This document shows positions 42,001 through 53,626 of a stretch of 64,000 nt of DNA, one piece after another (position 1 is the first letter of the stretch; each line of letters begins with the position of its first letter). The notes under the pieces are model-generated. The model searched no databases, was not told where the DNA came from, and saw only the letters and a program-made list of their open reading frames with translations. A program made the translations under genes and the position numbers. Origin of the DNA: Cylicocyclus nassatus (Eukaryota; Nematoda; Chromadorea; Rhabditida; Strongylidae). The DNA lies in the NCBI GenBank assembly GCA_958299035.1, contig CATQJL010000112.1, positions 84,896,636-84,960,635 on the forward strand, in the 5' to 3' direction.

Positions 42001-42661
42001 TGTTTCGTCCTTGGTGTCATGAAGCTTGTTCCAAATCAATAGGCTGCGTTCAATTTTGAATCTATTTGTGCAAGACCACGTCCAACTTCTCGAATGTTTG
42101 CATGCAACGAACTGAATTTAAGATTGTTCTTATCAATGCGGGTTGTGATCTGTGCGAAAATATGAATTACACTACTTTTGCGGGCGCTGTCCACCAAGTC
42201 GAGGTTGATGACTTGTTCAGGAGTCCAGTCTCGGGGTCATTACTTTTATATTGCCCGAGTGGGCGTGGCTACCCCAGCAGCATCCGATTTTGGAGCGATT
42301 TTCCCGCTTTGAAAAGCACTTTTTGCAGCGGAGCTTAGGCAGTCGCTAAGGGAATCACAATTGTACTGCAACCTCATTAACCTCGGAATTGGGTGGGCGT
42401 GCTTTCAAGGTGAACCGCCGGGAATTGGTAGGTGGTGCCGACTCCTTTTCTCAACAGAAACAAGTACACGCTGCGTTACTTTTGGATTTCTCGTTTGGCG
42501 AGCATATTAGCCTGGCAAGGATGGCTTGAAAAGTCAAAATGACCTCATCGCTTGGAATTCTGTCGCGAGGTACCCGCTCGTTGCGGACATAGCCGCACGC
42601 TTGAGGGAAACTGCAATTGAGACAGGCTGTAGCTTTGAACACCTTATTACCCCACCTCCCT

Positions 42662-45600
42662 CACAATGGTCGGTCGCCTCATCGTGGCGTGGGGGTGACA
42701 CTGGGTGTCGAACTGCGATGCACAGCCGAGTGTATACTCTGGTAGGGCCTCCCAAGCTGTGAAGGAGTTCGACGTTTCCGGTTTCGGCCGGATGCCTAGC
42801 TAAGAACTGGCCGCGCCAGATTCTCCGCCGTCTGGCTTCTTCTGGTCGCTAGGCGGTCCCTCCCCGCTCCAAGCCCGGGGTCAGCGATCACCCCGTGGAA
42901 ATCAAGAGTAGGCCTAGTAAGCCACCTCTTGTAGGGGAACAAATTTTATTACTCAGACAGCAAGAAGATTTAGAAAAAACCCTGTACATCGGATCCCGCC
43001 TACGGCGCCGGGTGGTAGCAAGAACGATGTCAGGGTACTCAGGGCGCCTTTCGGATTGGACAAAAACGACACGTCTGCCCGGACGACACGCCATGGAGAC
43101 TGCCTCATGCTCTGCACTTACAACGCCAGGACAGTCTCCACAAACGCCGACCTCCACGCTCTTCTCGACGCTGCAGAGCACATCAACTACCACATCATTG
43201 CTCTGCAGGAAACGAAGTCCAGGAAGAAGGACGTGCGACAGATGAGTGATGGGACCCTCATCATTCGTGGTGAAAAGGTTCCATCACGAAACGTGGGAGG
43301 CGTCGGCTTTGTCGTCCACCCATCTATCGTCCATCTTGTCGATTCGCACGAGATCCTATCACCTCGACTAGGCATCCTACGACTACGACCTCCACATCAG
43401 AAGACCATCAGCATCATCAACTGCTACTCTCCAACATCAGCAGCTGACGAATCAGAACTAGATGCTTTCTACGAAGATGTGGAGGAGGTCGTCCGCAACG
43501 AGAAGTCCTTTTACAAGTTTGTTGTGGGCGACTTCAACGCGAAAATCGGGATGCCATTGGAAAGGGAATATAGGATCGGGAAGTTTGGATATGGGCTCCG
43601 GAACGAAAACGGCAACCGTCTTGTTGGGCTTCTCTCCGCCGCACGACTTTTCCATGGAAATTCCATCTTTATGAAGAAGGAACATCGCCGGTGGACATGG
43701 GAATCGCCCAACGGAACGACCCACGCGGAGATCGACCACATTCTCACCAACCGAAGGTGGAGCTTACTCGATGTCTCTGTAGTTCCATCCTTCTGTAGTG
43801 GCTCCGATCACCGCCTCCTTCGAGCGAAGATACGACTCAGCCGAAGGCTGGAAAAGAAAGTCTGTCATAGTGCCGCGAGAAGGAAGGAAGTCGTTTATGA
43901 CGGTAACAGGCTGGAAGAGCTCATATCAAGTTGTGGCTGGCCCATCGAGGAGGACCCAACGTACGACTACGACCGGCTTCTGAAAGGATTGCGAGCCTGC
44001 GGAGAATGCGCCTCAGTGACTTCTGAGAAGAACTTGGACCGCATCTCGAAGACCACCAAGGAATTGCTCGAAAGAAGAAGATCATTGAGGCAGGATCCGA
44101 ATGCAACTCATCTCGAGCGACTGATTGCCAACACCAGTTGCAGAACAGCTTTGCAAGAGGATCTCAGGAAGTACAGGCAAGCCAAGATACTGGAAGCAGC
44201 AGAAGGAAGACGAAGTCTCAAGAAGTGCCGAAGGGACCTCTGCGAATATCACGTACCGCTGGCTGCACTACTGAACGAAGACGGGACTCCGACTTCTTCC
44301 CGATACAAGATGGAATCTATCGCGAAGAACTTCTACACCAACCTCTTCCGCTCATCAACACCCGTGCAGATGCCCGTTGTTCCCACTGGAGAAGTACCAC
44401 CACGAATTCTACCTGCTGAAGTGCGTATCGCGATACAGACCATGAAGACGTCCACGGCTCCAGGACCAGATCATCTTTCCGTCGAACTTCTGCGAGCCGG
44501 AGGACACCGTCTACACGAGATTCTAGCGTCGCATTTGACATCTTACCTTCAGAAGGAGAAGATTCCCGACCAGTGGAGAACGTCAAGAACCGTCCTTCTC
44601 TTCAAGAAAGGTGAACGGGAGGATCTTCGGAACTATCGTCCAATATGCTTGCTGAGTGTGCTGTACAAGCTTTTCACGAAGATTATCCTCGCTCGCATAT
44701 CAAGGACACTGGATGAAGCCCAACCCCAAGAACAAGCTGGATTTCGCAAAGGATTCAGCTGCATGGACCACATCCAGACCGTTTCGAGGGTCATAGAATT
44801 CTGCCGGGAGTACCGACTGCCTCTCGTCCTAACCTTTGTCGACTACGAGAAAGCCTTCGACAGCGTCGAAACCAACGCCATCCTGTCTGCGCTAGTCGAT
44901 CAAGGAGTGGACCCAGCTTACGTGAGGACGTTAGCCGACTGCTACAAGGACTGTACAACGACGATGCAGCTATTCCATCGCCCCCTGACCATACCAATCG
45001 GGAAGGGGGTCCGACAAGGCGACACAATCTCGCCGAAGCTGTTCACCGCGGCCTTGCAGTGGGTGATGAAGTCACTGGACTGGGACGAGAGAGGCATACG
45101 AGTTGATGGGAGATTCCTGTCCAACCTTCGTTTTGCGGACGACATCGTTCTCTTCTCGAGCAGTATCACCGAAGCAGAGACGATGCTGAAGGAACTAAAC
45201 GAAGTAGGGAAGAAGATCGGACTGCGAATAAATCGGAAGAAGACTCAGTTCATGAAGAACGCCCTTTGCGAAGATGCAGAAATGGAATTGGAAGGCACCC
45301 CGATTATGGAGACGTCTTCCTACGTGTATCTGGGACGTTTGATGAACATGGAGAACGACTTGAGGGAAGAACTTAACAGGAGAAGAAGAGCAGCCTGGGC
45401 CGCCTTCGGGCCCCTGAAGGAAGCCACCGACCAACTGACGGACCCGGAGCTTCGTGCCCACCTGTTCGACTCAACCGTTCTCCCGGCGCTCTGTTACGCA
45501 GCTGAGACTTGGGCCGACACTGTAGCCACGTCGAAAGCTTTACGGACCACCCACAGAGCGCTCGAGCGCAGTCTTCTGAAGATGACCCGACGCAAGCAAC

Positions 45601-45997
45601 ATCTAGTCGGACTTCGCAGCACGGATATGAGAAGAATGTCCCGTCTTCGTGACCCAGCGGAATACGTCGCGAAAGCCAAACACCGATGGGCCGGTCACAT
45701 AATGAGAAGAACAGACGACAGATGGTCACTAAGAACATCGGAGTGGATTCCTCGCGAAGCCAAACGTCCCCGAGGAAGACCTCCAACGAGATGGGCAGAC
45801 GTGTTCGTGGAACGGATGGACCAGCTGAGAAATCAGCTGGATACGATTTCTGCACCTGGAACTCGTGGACGCAGCCACCGACGTCAGCCAAGAAGATCGT
45901 GGATGTCAGAAGCGAGGGACAGGGAAAAATGGAAACTTCTGAGCTGGGGCCCGCACGTCACGTGAAGCCGGGCCATCTAAGTATCTAAGTATCTAAG
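42662..45997 (+). mobile_element. complete RTE-type non-LTR retrotransposon
   Basis: This 3.34-kb element has a 5' region of about 400 bp, one long endonuclease/reverse-transcriptase frame, a very short 3' untranslated stretch after the stop at about 45965, and a tail of TCTAAGTA octamers instead of poly(A). A short frame, a short 3' UTR and a microsatellite tail are typical of the RTE clade. The perfect target duplication and uninterrupted frame suggest recent insertion. It stands immediately upstream of the first readable PIGU exon. Confidence 0.9.
43056..45965 (+). CDS. RTE polyprotein: apurinic-type endonuclease plus reverse transcriptase
   Basis: The protein nicks the genomic target and copies the element RNA in place. 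The frame is open for 969 codons; the first in-frame ATG is at 43107 ([12 protein letters not shown]), so the upstream 17 codons may be untranslated. The endonuclease domain spans about residues 20-260 with LQETK near 49, GDFNAK near 158 and SDHRLL near 249. The reverse transcriptase spans about 440-760 with [42 protein letters not shown] near 594, GVRQGD and the catalytic FADDIVLF near 692. The basic C terminus has RWAGHIMRR and a tail rich in Arg. No frameshift or stop is present and the key catalytic residues are there, so it could be active. GC content is visibly higher than in the flanks. Confidence 0.95.
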   Translation: MDKNDTSARTTRHGDCLMLCTYNARTVSTNADLHALLDAAEHINYHIIALQETKSRKKDVRQMSDGTLIIRGEKVPSRNVGGVGFVVHPSIVHLVDSHEILSPRLGILRLRPPHQKTISIINCYSPTSAADESELDAFYEDVEEVVRNEKSFYKFVVGDFNAKIGMPLEREYRIGKFGYGLRNENGNRLVGLLSAARLFHGNSIFMKKEHRRWTWESPNGTTHAEIDHILTNRRWSLLDVSVVPSFCSGSDHRLLRAKIRLSRRLEKKVCHSAARRKEVVYDGNRLEELISSCGWPIEEDPTYDYDRLLKGLRACGECASVTSEKNLDRISKTTKELLERRRSLRQDPNATHLERLIANTSCRTALQEDLRKYRQAKILEAAEGRRSLKKCRRDLCEYHVPLAALLNEDGTPTSSRYKMESIAKNFYTNLFRSSTPVQMPVVPTGEVPPRILPAEVRIAIQTMKTSTAPGPDHLSVELLRAGGHRLHEILASHLTSYLQKEKIPDQWRTSRTVLLFKKGEREDLRNYRPICLLSVLYKLFTKIILARISRTLDEAQPQEQAGFRKGFSCMDHIQTVSRVIEFCREYRLPLVLTFVDYEKAFDSVETNAILSALVDQGVDPAYVRTLADCYKDCTTTMQLFHRPLTIPIGKGVRQGDTISPKLFTAALQWVMKSLDWDERGIRVDGRFLSNLRFADDIVLFSSSITEAETMLKELNEVGKKIGLRINRKKTQFMKNALCEDAEMELEGTPIMETSSYVYLGRLMNMENDLREELNRRRRAAWAAFGPLKEATDQLTDPELRAHLFDSTVLPALCYAAETWADTVATSKALRTTHRALERSLLKMTRRKQHLVGLRSTDMRRMSRLRDPAEYVAKAKHRWAGHIMRRTDDRWSLRTSEWIPREAKRPRGRPPTRWADVFVERMDQLRNQLDTISAPGTRGRSHRRQPRRSWMSEARDREKWKLLSWGPHVT

Positions 45998-46105
45998 TAT
46001 TACCCCACCTCCCTTAGAATTGATGTGATTTTGATTCTGCAAACTATTGTACAACAGATTTGAACTATCACTCAAATGACAAATCAGTCACTTCTTCCTT
46101 TACAG

Positions 46106-49100
46106 CCCAATTCTTGCTGGCATTGTTCTGCGTATTTTGTGCTTCATCTACGGCCGACCATTTCTTCTCAAACGAGCCGAGCTCACGTCACCTTTGGTTT
46201 CCTACGGAAGATTGCAAGATGGGGTTGCCATGTACAAAGATGGGATTTCTCCATATGAAGGGGATTTATTTCATTTTGTGAGTGAGATGTTGTATAGCTC
46301 GAGATTCTAGATTCAAGCCTTGTTTTCCAGCAACCACTCCTGTTGCGATTATTCTCACTTGTATCGCTCAGTGAGAACAGTGCTTTTGCCATATTTGTGG
46401 CAGTAGACTGTCTAACTGGGCTGCTCTTGTCTCGAAGTGCTGGACGTTATGCGAGAGATAATCATAGCGCACATCCTGATTATGTCGAAAGGCTTGTCTT
46501 GAAATGGTGAGTACTGTAACAGATGCGTAACAACTCCGAGTTGTTACGCAGTTAGTTCTTTGGTTTTGGCGTGCAATTCATTAATTTATGATCTGCGTTT
46601 TTCGAAGGAAGTCTAATAAGTGTCCATTTTTCTTTTTTTTTTAGCTTTTCATCTCTTTCGTGGTGCAAAGATTTACAAACTGCAAACACCTTCATCAGTA
46701 GGCTTCAATATACCTTGTTTCCAGCTACCTGCTCAATCCGATCACAATCGGAAGCTCAGCTATTCTCAGCATTTCAGTGCTTCACAATCTCATATCTGCT
46801 GCAGTTGTTTATTTTTTCAGTAAAGGTAAGTTAATAGATACCTTTAAGCAGTGTTCAAACAAAGGGTACCTGGGCCTCTTGTGTGGGTAACGATAGGGAA
46901 GGATTACTAAGCCTCTCAAATGTCAATAGAATTCATTCTTGGCTGAGCGTGTTCACTTTGCTCGCCCGTTACCGTACTCAATGACGTTCTCTGCTCGCTC
47001 GAAAAAGGTATGGTACTGGGCGAGAGTTAGGAGTTGAAGTACTACCCGTTCGGGCAATGATTTGACTTGGTTAAAGCCTTCCAAACAGCTATCCAAGAAA
47101 CCCATATATCCGGATCGGTCTGGGCTGTGCCTTCGATTCTCAACTGCCACTATTTGAAAAAAGCAAAAATTCAGGACTGCTGTTGCCATGTGTGGCTTTT
47201 CTTTCCCTATCGTCGAGCCTTTCGCTATATCCGGTTGTGATCCTTGCTTCGGTACTTTTACGCTTTCCTTCCTTGCAAGAGCGCATAAACGCTGTGCTGG
47301 GACTAATTATTGGATTCTGTGTCTTCACTGGGTTAAACTGGCTACTTAATGGTATGAAATGGAATTTTATCGAGGATACATATGGATTTATGTGAGTTGG
47401 TCTTGATTATGACGGAGATCAAGACATCACCCAGTGATTTCAGCCTCAAAGTTGATGATCTGACGCCTAATGTCGGCCTAGTGTGGTATTTTTTCACGCA
47501 AGTGTTCGAACATTTTCGGACATTCTATTTGGCTGTGTTTCAAATCAATCTACTTGTTTATGTAGTTCCACTTTTGCTTAGCTTGAGGTAAAAATTGTAC
47601 TTTTTGATGTTTATTGTAATTTTTTGAAATTTTTAGAAACGATGCACATCTGCACTTGGTTGTGAGTCTGTTGCTCGTGGCGGTGTTCTCATCATATCCA
47701 ACATTGAATGATGCATCGGTCTATTTGGCTCTGTTACCGATGCTAGAGAAGTACCATAAATGTAAGTAATGGATAGTACTAATTTCATTTATTAGGTTGT
47801 CCCAAAAGTAAACCGTATCTCTAAATGAATCAAACCGTTCTTATTTTTCTAGTAGACTTAGGGTATTATTCGATAGAGCGAAGCAAGCTCTACAAAATGA
47901 CCGCAAAAGATCCGCCTATGTCGTAATCCAGATAGAGTTTGGAGCAAAAATTGGAAAAAAATTTATTACCCGAAACCTGGATTTTTGCGAATATTTATCA
48001 TACGGAGCTCAAACTTGGTCATTATGCAGTAGACATATAGTAGTACTTAAATATGCCTTTATCGGATTTTTTCCTAGCTCAGAAAGCGAGAAGGAGATAG
48101 TCTGTAAATGGCAACTCCGCCCCCGCCCCTCTCACATATGTCATTGTATACTACAAGCCTTACTAAGCATAAGATTGAAAGTTTATTCCTGTATGTGTAT
48201 GTCGTCTTACAATGGCGAAATACCAAGTTTTACATGAAAAACCCGAAAAAAGTGGCATTTTGGCATTCTCAGACCGTCTTTTTTTTTCTTAATTTTGAGC
48301 TTCGAAAAAAAATCAACCAAAAATATTTTTGGGTTTTACTATGTGTCTATCATATAAGGACCAAGTTGGAAGTCCGTAGGAATTTTCTGGAAGGAGACTC
48401 GATTTTTAGGGTAGCTGAAAATTTTTGATTTTTGGATCCTAATTTTTCTTGGATAACGACAGACGATAGGCAGCTATTTTGTAGGGCTTCCTTTCTCTAT
48501 CGAATGGTACCCCACGTCTGCCAGGAAAACAAATAAGGTTTGACTTATTCAGAAATACGGTTTACTTTTGGGACAACCTAATACAAACTCTTTGCGCACA
48601 TCTTCGGTTAACTTTCAAGAAAAATTGTGGACGTTACTGTCATCATTTATACAAAGACGAAATTTTATCATGCCTAGATTATCGAGCTTTGAATTTAAAA
48701 ATAAAACCTCCATTTTCGATTCTTCGATATTGATTTATGCAAGTACTGAATAATCAAAGTTTACACTTGATCTTGAGCTATCTACTATTTGTTTCCCTAT
48801 TAATCCGATTTTTTGAAATCTCATTACATCGGTTTTAGCTCCGAATGCAACTGCACATATATCGAACTATAGGTCTCATTTGTTCGGAGTTTCAATTTAG
48901 GATTTTTTTCTGCCGATTAGTATTCAACGTGTACATAAGTCCTTTCCTCCGTGTTCTTAAGTAATCAAATACTCAGAAAGTGTTTTTGTGGACTAATCGA
49001 TGAATGCATATCCTCAAAGACTCAATTATTCAAATTTTTTTCAAAATCAAATATACGAATACCAACGACCGTCCTAAGAAAGCTTTATTTGGGGAAGGCT

Positions 49101-49637
49101 GACTAGATTTACGCAATGAGTAGCGTTAGTCAGTTCCTTCGAGAAAATACATTTCGGGAAGTTTTTCGAATCTCTAGCGAGCTGAAAATCTTGAAATGTT
49201 AAAAGCCTGGCCAACGGGAGCTTTTTGACACAATGAGGGCTGAAATAATTCTGAAATAATAGTAGCTTGAAATTACTACCAATATACCACTTGATTTCCA
49301 TTCGCATTTGAGTGCTCCTGTTCCAGATCCACGCTATACTCTTGTGGTTTGTGGTGCGATTGTAACCTGTGTTGTGTTGATGCCGGTTATGTGGCACATG
49401 TGGATTGTAGCCGGATCTGGCAATGCTAACTTCTACTTTGCTGTTACATTGATATACAATGTTGCACAGGTTTGAGATTTGAATGGAGCTTGTTTCAGTT
49501 CTCATCAAAGATTCGGTACATTGGTAACTTTTTAGATCTACTTAATGATTGACTTAATGTTCGCTTACTTCCGAAAAGAAGCAGATGAGATCTCAGCGTC
49601 ATTGGTGACACCAAAGACCAATTTTGTACTTCATTAA
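46106..49637 (+). CDS. PIGU: PIGU, GPI transamidase subunit U (5' exon not found)
   Basis: This is a multi-pass ER membrane subunit of the GPI transamidase, the same complex as GPAA1 at the left end of the window. Exons: 46106-46277, 46331-46506, 46725-46825, 47175-47391, 47444-47587, 47637-47761, 49327-49469 and 49536-49637, closing in frame to the TAA. Landmarks are RAELTSPLVSYGRLQDG, DGISPYEGDLFHF, YLLNPITIGSSAIL, LSLYPVVILASVL, DDLTPNVGLVWYFFTQVFEHF, SSYPTLNDASVYLALLPMLE and MPVMWHMWIVAGSGNANFYF, all in human PIGU order. The first readable exon starts in mid-codon (phase 2) and lacks an ATG, so a small first exon lies upstream, perhaps beyond the RTE element. About 13 residues expected before YLLNP are missing; an extra exon near 46645-46700 may exist. 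The 1565-bp intron 47762-49326 holds a mariner-like element. Confidence 0.93.
47792..48581. mobile_element. mariner-like non-autonomous element in PIGU intron
   Basis: The left end TTAGGTTGTCCCAAAAGTAA and the right end TTACTTTTGGGACAACCTAA are perfect inverted repeats, each flanked by TA (47790-47791 and 48582-48583). The end sequence has the TTAGGTTGnCCCAAAAGT pattern of mariner elements. The 790-bp interior has no transposase frame. Confidence 0.85.
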
Positions 49638-49735
49638 ACTGTGATTTTCATGTTGCAATTAGCTTTATGGTAATTACCATTCTATAAATTGATTTTGTGA
49701 TAAATCGTTTGTAAATTTTATTTACAAGTTTGTGA

Positions 49736-50339
49736 TTATGGTGTAGACACTTGCTTGACAATGGGTTTTGGTCGGTTCCGAAACACTATCCTACGCTTTA
49801 TGATAGCATCAATAGTCATCGACCGTTCGTTAGCGTGTGGGTCTTCACCAGAGGTTGATCTGACAACCAGGAATGGTTTTTCCAGTTCAGAAAGCTGAAT
49901 TGCAAAGAGAACGTAAGGTATAGGGTAAAAACGAGGCAAAACGGTAATCTACCTTCCCTTCAAGCAAATGATGCCCAACTAGAAGCAGTGCCTCGCTATC
50001 GTCTCGACGCCAGCAAAGAGTGCCTGCAATTTACAGTATGGTTTGCTATTTGCATCGCCTTTGACGTTATTCTTTGAGTTAAGGTTATACCACAGCCGCA
50101 AAAGTAGGACTGTGGAGATACTGTCTAAAGGATATTCGTCGACGACTGTTTCGACTCGTGCAATTACACCACCTTGGGTGTAAATGCAGTAATTGGGGCA
50201 GTCGTCGACGAACATCCTTTAGTTAATCTGATGGTGGGTATAGTGCCCCTAGCGCACTGAATCCAACGTCAGATTTATTGACATACTTTCGACAACGTTT
50301 GCTCACCAAACAGTTCTAGAACGCAGAACTTGACAATGT
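49736..50339 (-). CDS. CHTF8: CTF8 homologue, alternative clamp-loader subunit (N terminus unresolved)
   Basis: CTF8 joins DCC1 and CTF18 in the alternative RFC complex that loads PCNA and supports sister-chromatid cohesion. Three minus-strand exons are readable: about 50307-50339 (FCVLELFG), 49953-50023 (SEALLLVGHHLLEGK) and 49736-49894 (LSELEKPFLVVRS to the end). They splice in frame. Human CHTF8 has [31 protein letters not shown] and KDKILFKTRPKPI in the same order, and here the end reads IIKRRIVFRNRPKPIVKQ. Only about 85 residues are visible of an expected 110-120. The start codon and first exon upstream of 50339 are not settled; one ATG CCT followed by GTGATT at about 50385 could be it. 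The gene converges with PIGU, the stops being only 98 bp apart. Confidence 0.82.
50126..50222. repeat. hairpin element in CTF8 intron
   Basis: AAAGGATATTCGTCGACGAC at the left is complementary to GTCGTCGACGAACATCCTTT at the right (one mismatch), around a 50-bp loop. The short size suggests a miniature foldback element inserted in the 283-bp intron. Confidence 0.65.
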
Positions 50340-50692
50340 GTTTTTTATAGATTTGTATGCAAAGGATGTAGAATCACAGGCATGCGGTAAAAAGCAGCAG
50401 GTAATGTCGTCACCGCAGGGGCACCATATAATCTCAGACTACTGCATATACCTAATATTTTGCAGGGACGCCTACTGCAAATCATTACGATGGCGATGCG
50501 TAGTCGACGGAAAAGTTCTCATAAGTAAAGTAAAGTGAGTAGTTTGTGATTAGCAGTGTCCCTGCGATCACGACATCGGCATGGAAGAAAAATCAAAGTT
50601 TGTAGTCCAAAAGTTTATCGCGTTGTCTTAGGCGTCTCTAACAAGGGAAGTTCGCGTAGTCAAAATGGCGATTCGGAAAATGATCTATATTA

Positions 50693-51043
50693 ATGGATAG
50701 AGCTTAAAACGCTGATCTCAGAAATGCTTTCTATATCTGCGATGCATTTTCCTAAAAAAGTTATGAGTTTTTCTGATGCCAAATTTTCGTGCATTTTGAG
50801 CCGCAAAATGATGATAATTTCTATACAAAAGTGTGCAAGCTTAAGCAAACCACCTAGAAAGCATTATAGGTCTAATTTGAGTTTGTCCGAACGTTTAGTG
50901 TTTCCCGACCATGTGTCGTCATCTCCTTTCTAGATCATACTTCCATTAGATATACAAAAAAGGCCATAACTATCTAGAAAAGCGCGTCGCAGATATTGAA
51001 GGTATATTTGAGTACAGCGTTTTCCGCTCTATCCATTGGTGTA
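50693..51043. repeat. foldback element
   Basis: AATGGATAGAGC, AAAACGCTG, ATATCTGCGA and AGTTATG at the left pair with CATAACT, TCGCAGATAT, CAGCGTTTT and GCTCTATCCATT at the right. The arms are about 85 bp with several mismatches. Confidence 0.6.
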
Positions 51044-51771
51044 CATCACCTTCCGAATCGTCACTTCGACCCACGAACTTCCTTGTAAGAAACTAACGTG
51101 TAAAAAAACCCAGCCATTACAATCTGTCTCAATTGCGGTGCTTGGCTTGGTCAGTTCGGCCTTGTCTGACAGCCGCTGCGCATGCGTAGCCGCACGCAAA
51201 AGGGACACTGCATTCAAGATAGACTAATTTTCACGCAATAAAGGAGTTGGAACTGGGATTATGTATGATACCGCTCGACAGCTCAAACGATATAAAACAA
51301 AACCATCGGCTATCAAACGGAGATCTCACCTAAAACTTCATCAGAAAGCGGTTTGCCACCATTCTCAACTGTGCCTTGCATCTCTATCAGCATCCATTCG
51401 TCGACACCTTCTCTGGAAAATCACGGAATATATCAAAAAACAAACTGAGACTAAAATAACGTAGTTGCTGTCTCAGTGGAACTGTCTTTGCAACTGCGCA
51501 AAAACTTTGCGGGATATTGCGCTGCGCAGTGGATGCCTCTAAATCGTCATTGTGAGCACATGGTTATCAAAATGTCTCACGGCATCATAGATGAACAAAC
51601 TTATTTCTACCTAAAATACTAAACCCTTTTCAGTGGCGCAATGACGTCTTCTTTCCAAGTCAGCTCTACTCAGACAAACAATAGTAGGTGTAATCATAAA
51701 GCAAAAATACACAAAACTTACGCATTTTTAATGACGTTTATTTGCATGTTGAAAAAACCAGAACGGTTTGT

Positions 51772-52096
51772 TTAAAAGTCAAAATTTTTCAAAACCCGCC
51801 GGTAGTGGATGTCTGTTGTTGCGTACACCACATAATCTACGGCTTTGGCATTTTGCATGAGATAATGCATTTCGGCCAATATTTTCTCACTCTCCAGAGC
51901 TAGCTTGACGAGGTTGTTTTCGAGGGAAATTCTCAAATCTGGCGGGGCTGTCAAAGATCGAGAAGAGCATATATAGCCTTGCGGCTGTAGAAGCAGTTGG
52001 TTGTGCGCTCGCCTTCCTCGGATTTTGCACGTTGAGAAGAAGTGAGAAATCGAGGTGAGCTTTATTTGATTCCATTCGATTTATCAGCTTTTCCAC
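51772..52096 (-). CDS. possible exon(s) of an unidentified protein
   Basis: Two overlapping minus-strand frames look coding. One (51887-52096) contains MEKLINRMESNKAHLDFSLL; the other, open from about 51951 to a TAA at 51772, contains NNLVKLALESEKILAEMHYL and ends YRRVLKNFDF. A TTTGACAG acceptor at about 51952 precedes the second. The helical, charged second frame could be the last exon of a small coiled-coil protein. I do not recognise it, and no donor links the two frames cleanly. Confidence 0.3.
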
Positions 52097-52323
52097 ATCC
52101 AGGCAGTACCTCTATCAACACTTTCCCAGAGTTTCAAACGCATATTATTGGGCGGAAGATTCAATCTCATTTGGACAGCTCACTGTGAGTGTGTTGTTTT
52201 ATTCACGTTCCGCTTTTAAAGTGTGTTCTAAAGTGGGTTTTTCTCTCTAGCTTTGATTACATCAGGCATATATCCAGCTTTCTAATGTTTTCCTTTATCT
52301 GCTTTGATAGATTGGTTTTTCGA

Positions 52324-53179
52324 TGCTATTCCGCAAGTTGATCCAAAAAAGTTGATAAGTTGATCCAAAAAATGAAGATCGTGAATTTCGCTGAAACTTC
52401 GTCTAGGGAGGTTATTTGGTACGCTGAACACGAATATGATGTTTATTTCGTGCGACAGCGCCATCCGGTGGAGTTACGGTAGGATTACGGTAGGGGGTCA
52501 AAACCACGAAGCCCGAAACGTGGCCTAGAGGGGTTATTCGGGCCGCTGACGCCGAATATCACATTGGTTTCGTACTGTGGTGTCATTTTCAGTTACGGTG
52601 GGTATACGGTAGGGGGTCAAAATCTCGAAATTCGCTGTAACTTTGCACAGAGGGGTTATTCGACATGCTCATTAGAAATGTCACACTTTCTCCGCAGGGA
52701 AACGTCTCCCTGCATGGTTACAGTATCTTTACGGTAGGGGTCAAAATCACAAATCGGCAAATGTATCTTTCCCCTGTGCTCTGCTTAGGCAAAAGCCGCA
52801 GCAGAGTGTGTAGCGCGCGGCGGTGGTCATGTGTGCAAAGCTTCACGATCATCCGAATCGCCATACACCCTTTCGGGATGAACTATGTTTTACACCCGTT
52901 ACCATGTAGCTACCGTAACCCGAGAAAATGACGCTACGGTTCAAAGTTCAAACCAATGTGATGTTTGGCATCAGCGGACCGAATACCCCTCTGGGCCACA
53001 TTTCGGGCAAATCCGTGATTTTGACCCCCTACCGTAATCCTACCGTAACTCAACCGGATGGCGCTGTCGCACGAAATAAACATCATATTCGTGTTCAGCG
53101 TACCAAATAACCTCCCTAGACGAAGTTTTAGCGAAATTCACGATTTTCATTTTTTGGGTCAACTTATGTGGAATAGTAC
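52324..53179. repeat. 850-bp foldback with internal TACGGTAGGGGGTCAAAA units
   Basis: The left arm runs from CTATTCCGCAAGTTGATCC through AATTTCGCTGAAACTTCGTC and GGAGTTACGGTAGGATTACG. The right arm mirrors it with CGTAATCCTACCGTAACTC, GACGAAGTTTTAGCGAAATT and GACCCAAAAAATG reversed. The arms exceed 200 bp. Inside the left half, a diverged unit with GTAGGGGTCAAAA and GAGGGGTTATTCG repeats about every 110 bp. A related sequence lies in the small-Maf intron (61225-61495). Confidence 0.75.
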
Positions 53180-53251
53180 CGGTTTTTCATACATATTGAG
53201 AAGAGATAGAGAGTTACTGAAGTCTCCGTAAACGCCGAGGTATGCTCTTAG

Positions 53252-53626
53252 CAGTGGCGTACCGAGGGGGGGGCGGGGGGGGGGGGCGCGCGCCCCCCCC
53301 CCCGAGAACGGGTCGCGAAATTTTTGAAAATTACTTACATGCGTTATAAAAATGTGCAAATGACTTGTTTATTTTTGTAAACAATTAAAATAATTTTTTA
53401 AATTTTTTAAAAATTCAAATTAGCCTTATAAAACAAAATTTTTCGGGGGCGTGGCTGACGCCACGCCCCCTTTTTCCAGATTTTATGGGTTTGGGGCCCG
53501 CAAAATTGTTGAGAAGCCCCCCTAAAATTTTTTCGGAGTGCGTGGCTAACGCCACGCACCTTCATTTGAAAATTTTTTTGCCGCGCCCCCCCCCCCCCCC
53601 GAGCCGAAATCCTGGGTACGCCACTG
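53252..53626. mobile_element. hAT-like MITE with perfect 8-bp target duplication
   Basis: The ends read CAGTGGCGTACC and GGTACGCCACTG, each flanked by GCTCTTAG (53244-53251 and 53627-53634). Eight-base duplications and CAGTGGC-type ends are typical of hAT elements. The 375-bp interior contains long G/C runs and two GTGGCTGACGCCAC-like palindromes and codes for nothing. Older copies are at about 37930 and possibly 25430. Confidence 0.85.

Larger units (their letters stand above)
35413..42661. other. 7.2-kb repeat-rich, gene-poor region upstream of the RTE element
   Basis: No conserved gene is seen on either strand. It contains several short foldback elements (35812-35987, 36953-37085, 37636-37800), a relic of the hAT-like family (about 37930-38285), a long TTAA-flanked element (38538-39086) and a hairpin-prone patch at 38360-38460 (CAACACCTGCGC, later AGTGTTGTCGAC). 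From 39090 to 42661 I see nothing beyond AT-rich unique DNA. The unresolved first exon of PIGU should lie in its right end. Confidence 0.4.
42645..46014. repeat. 17-bp target-site duplication around the RTE element
   Basis: TATTACCCCACCTCCCT occurs at 42645-42661 and again at 45998-46014, directly bordering the retrotransposon. A perfect 17-bp duplication is the expected mark of target-primed reverse transcription and shows both element ends are intact. Confidence 0.9.
50340..52323. other. region between CTF8 and the large foldback at 52.3 kb
   Basis: It contains a foldback element (50693-51043) and an unassigned reading frame at 51772-52096 on the minus strand. The sequence near 51105-51210 (CTGTCTCAATTGC, TAGCCGCACGC) weakly resembles that at 42590-42640. 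No other gene is recognised. Confidence 0.35.

Noticed and set aside
43187..45891. Many antisense and alternative-frame ORFs across the RTE element (for example 45373-45891 minus)
   Set aside because: They are shadows of the GC-richer 969-codon coding frame and lack any family motif.
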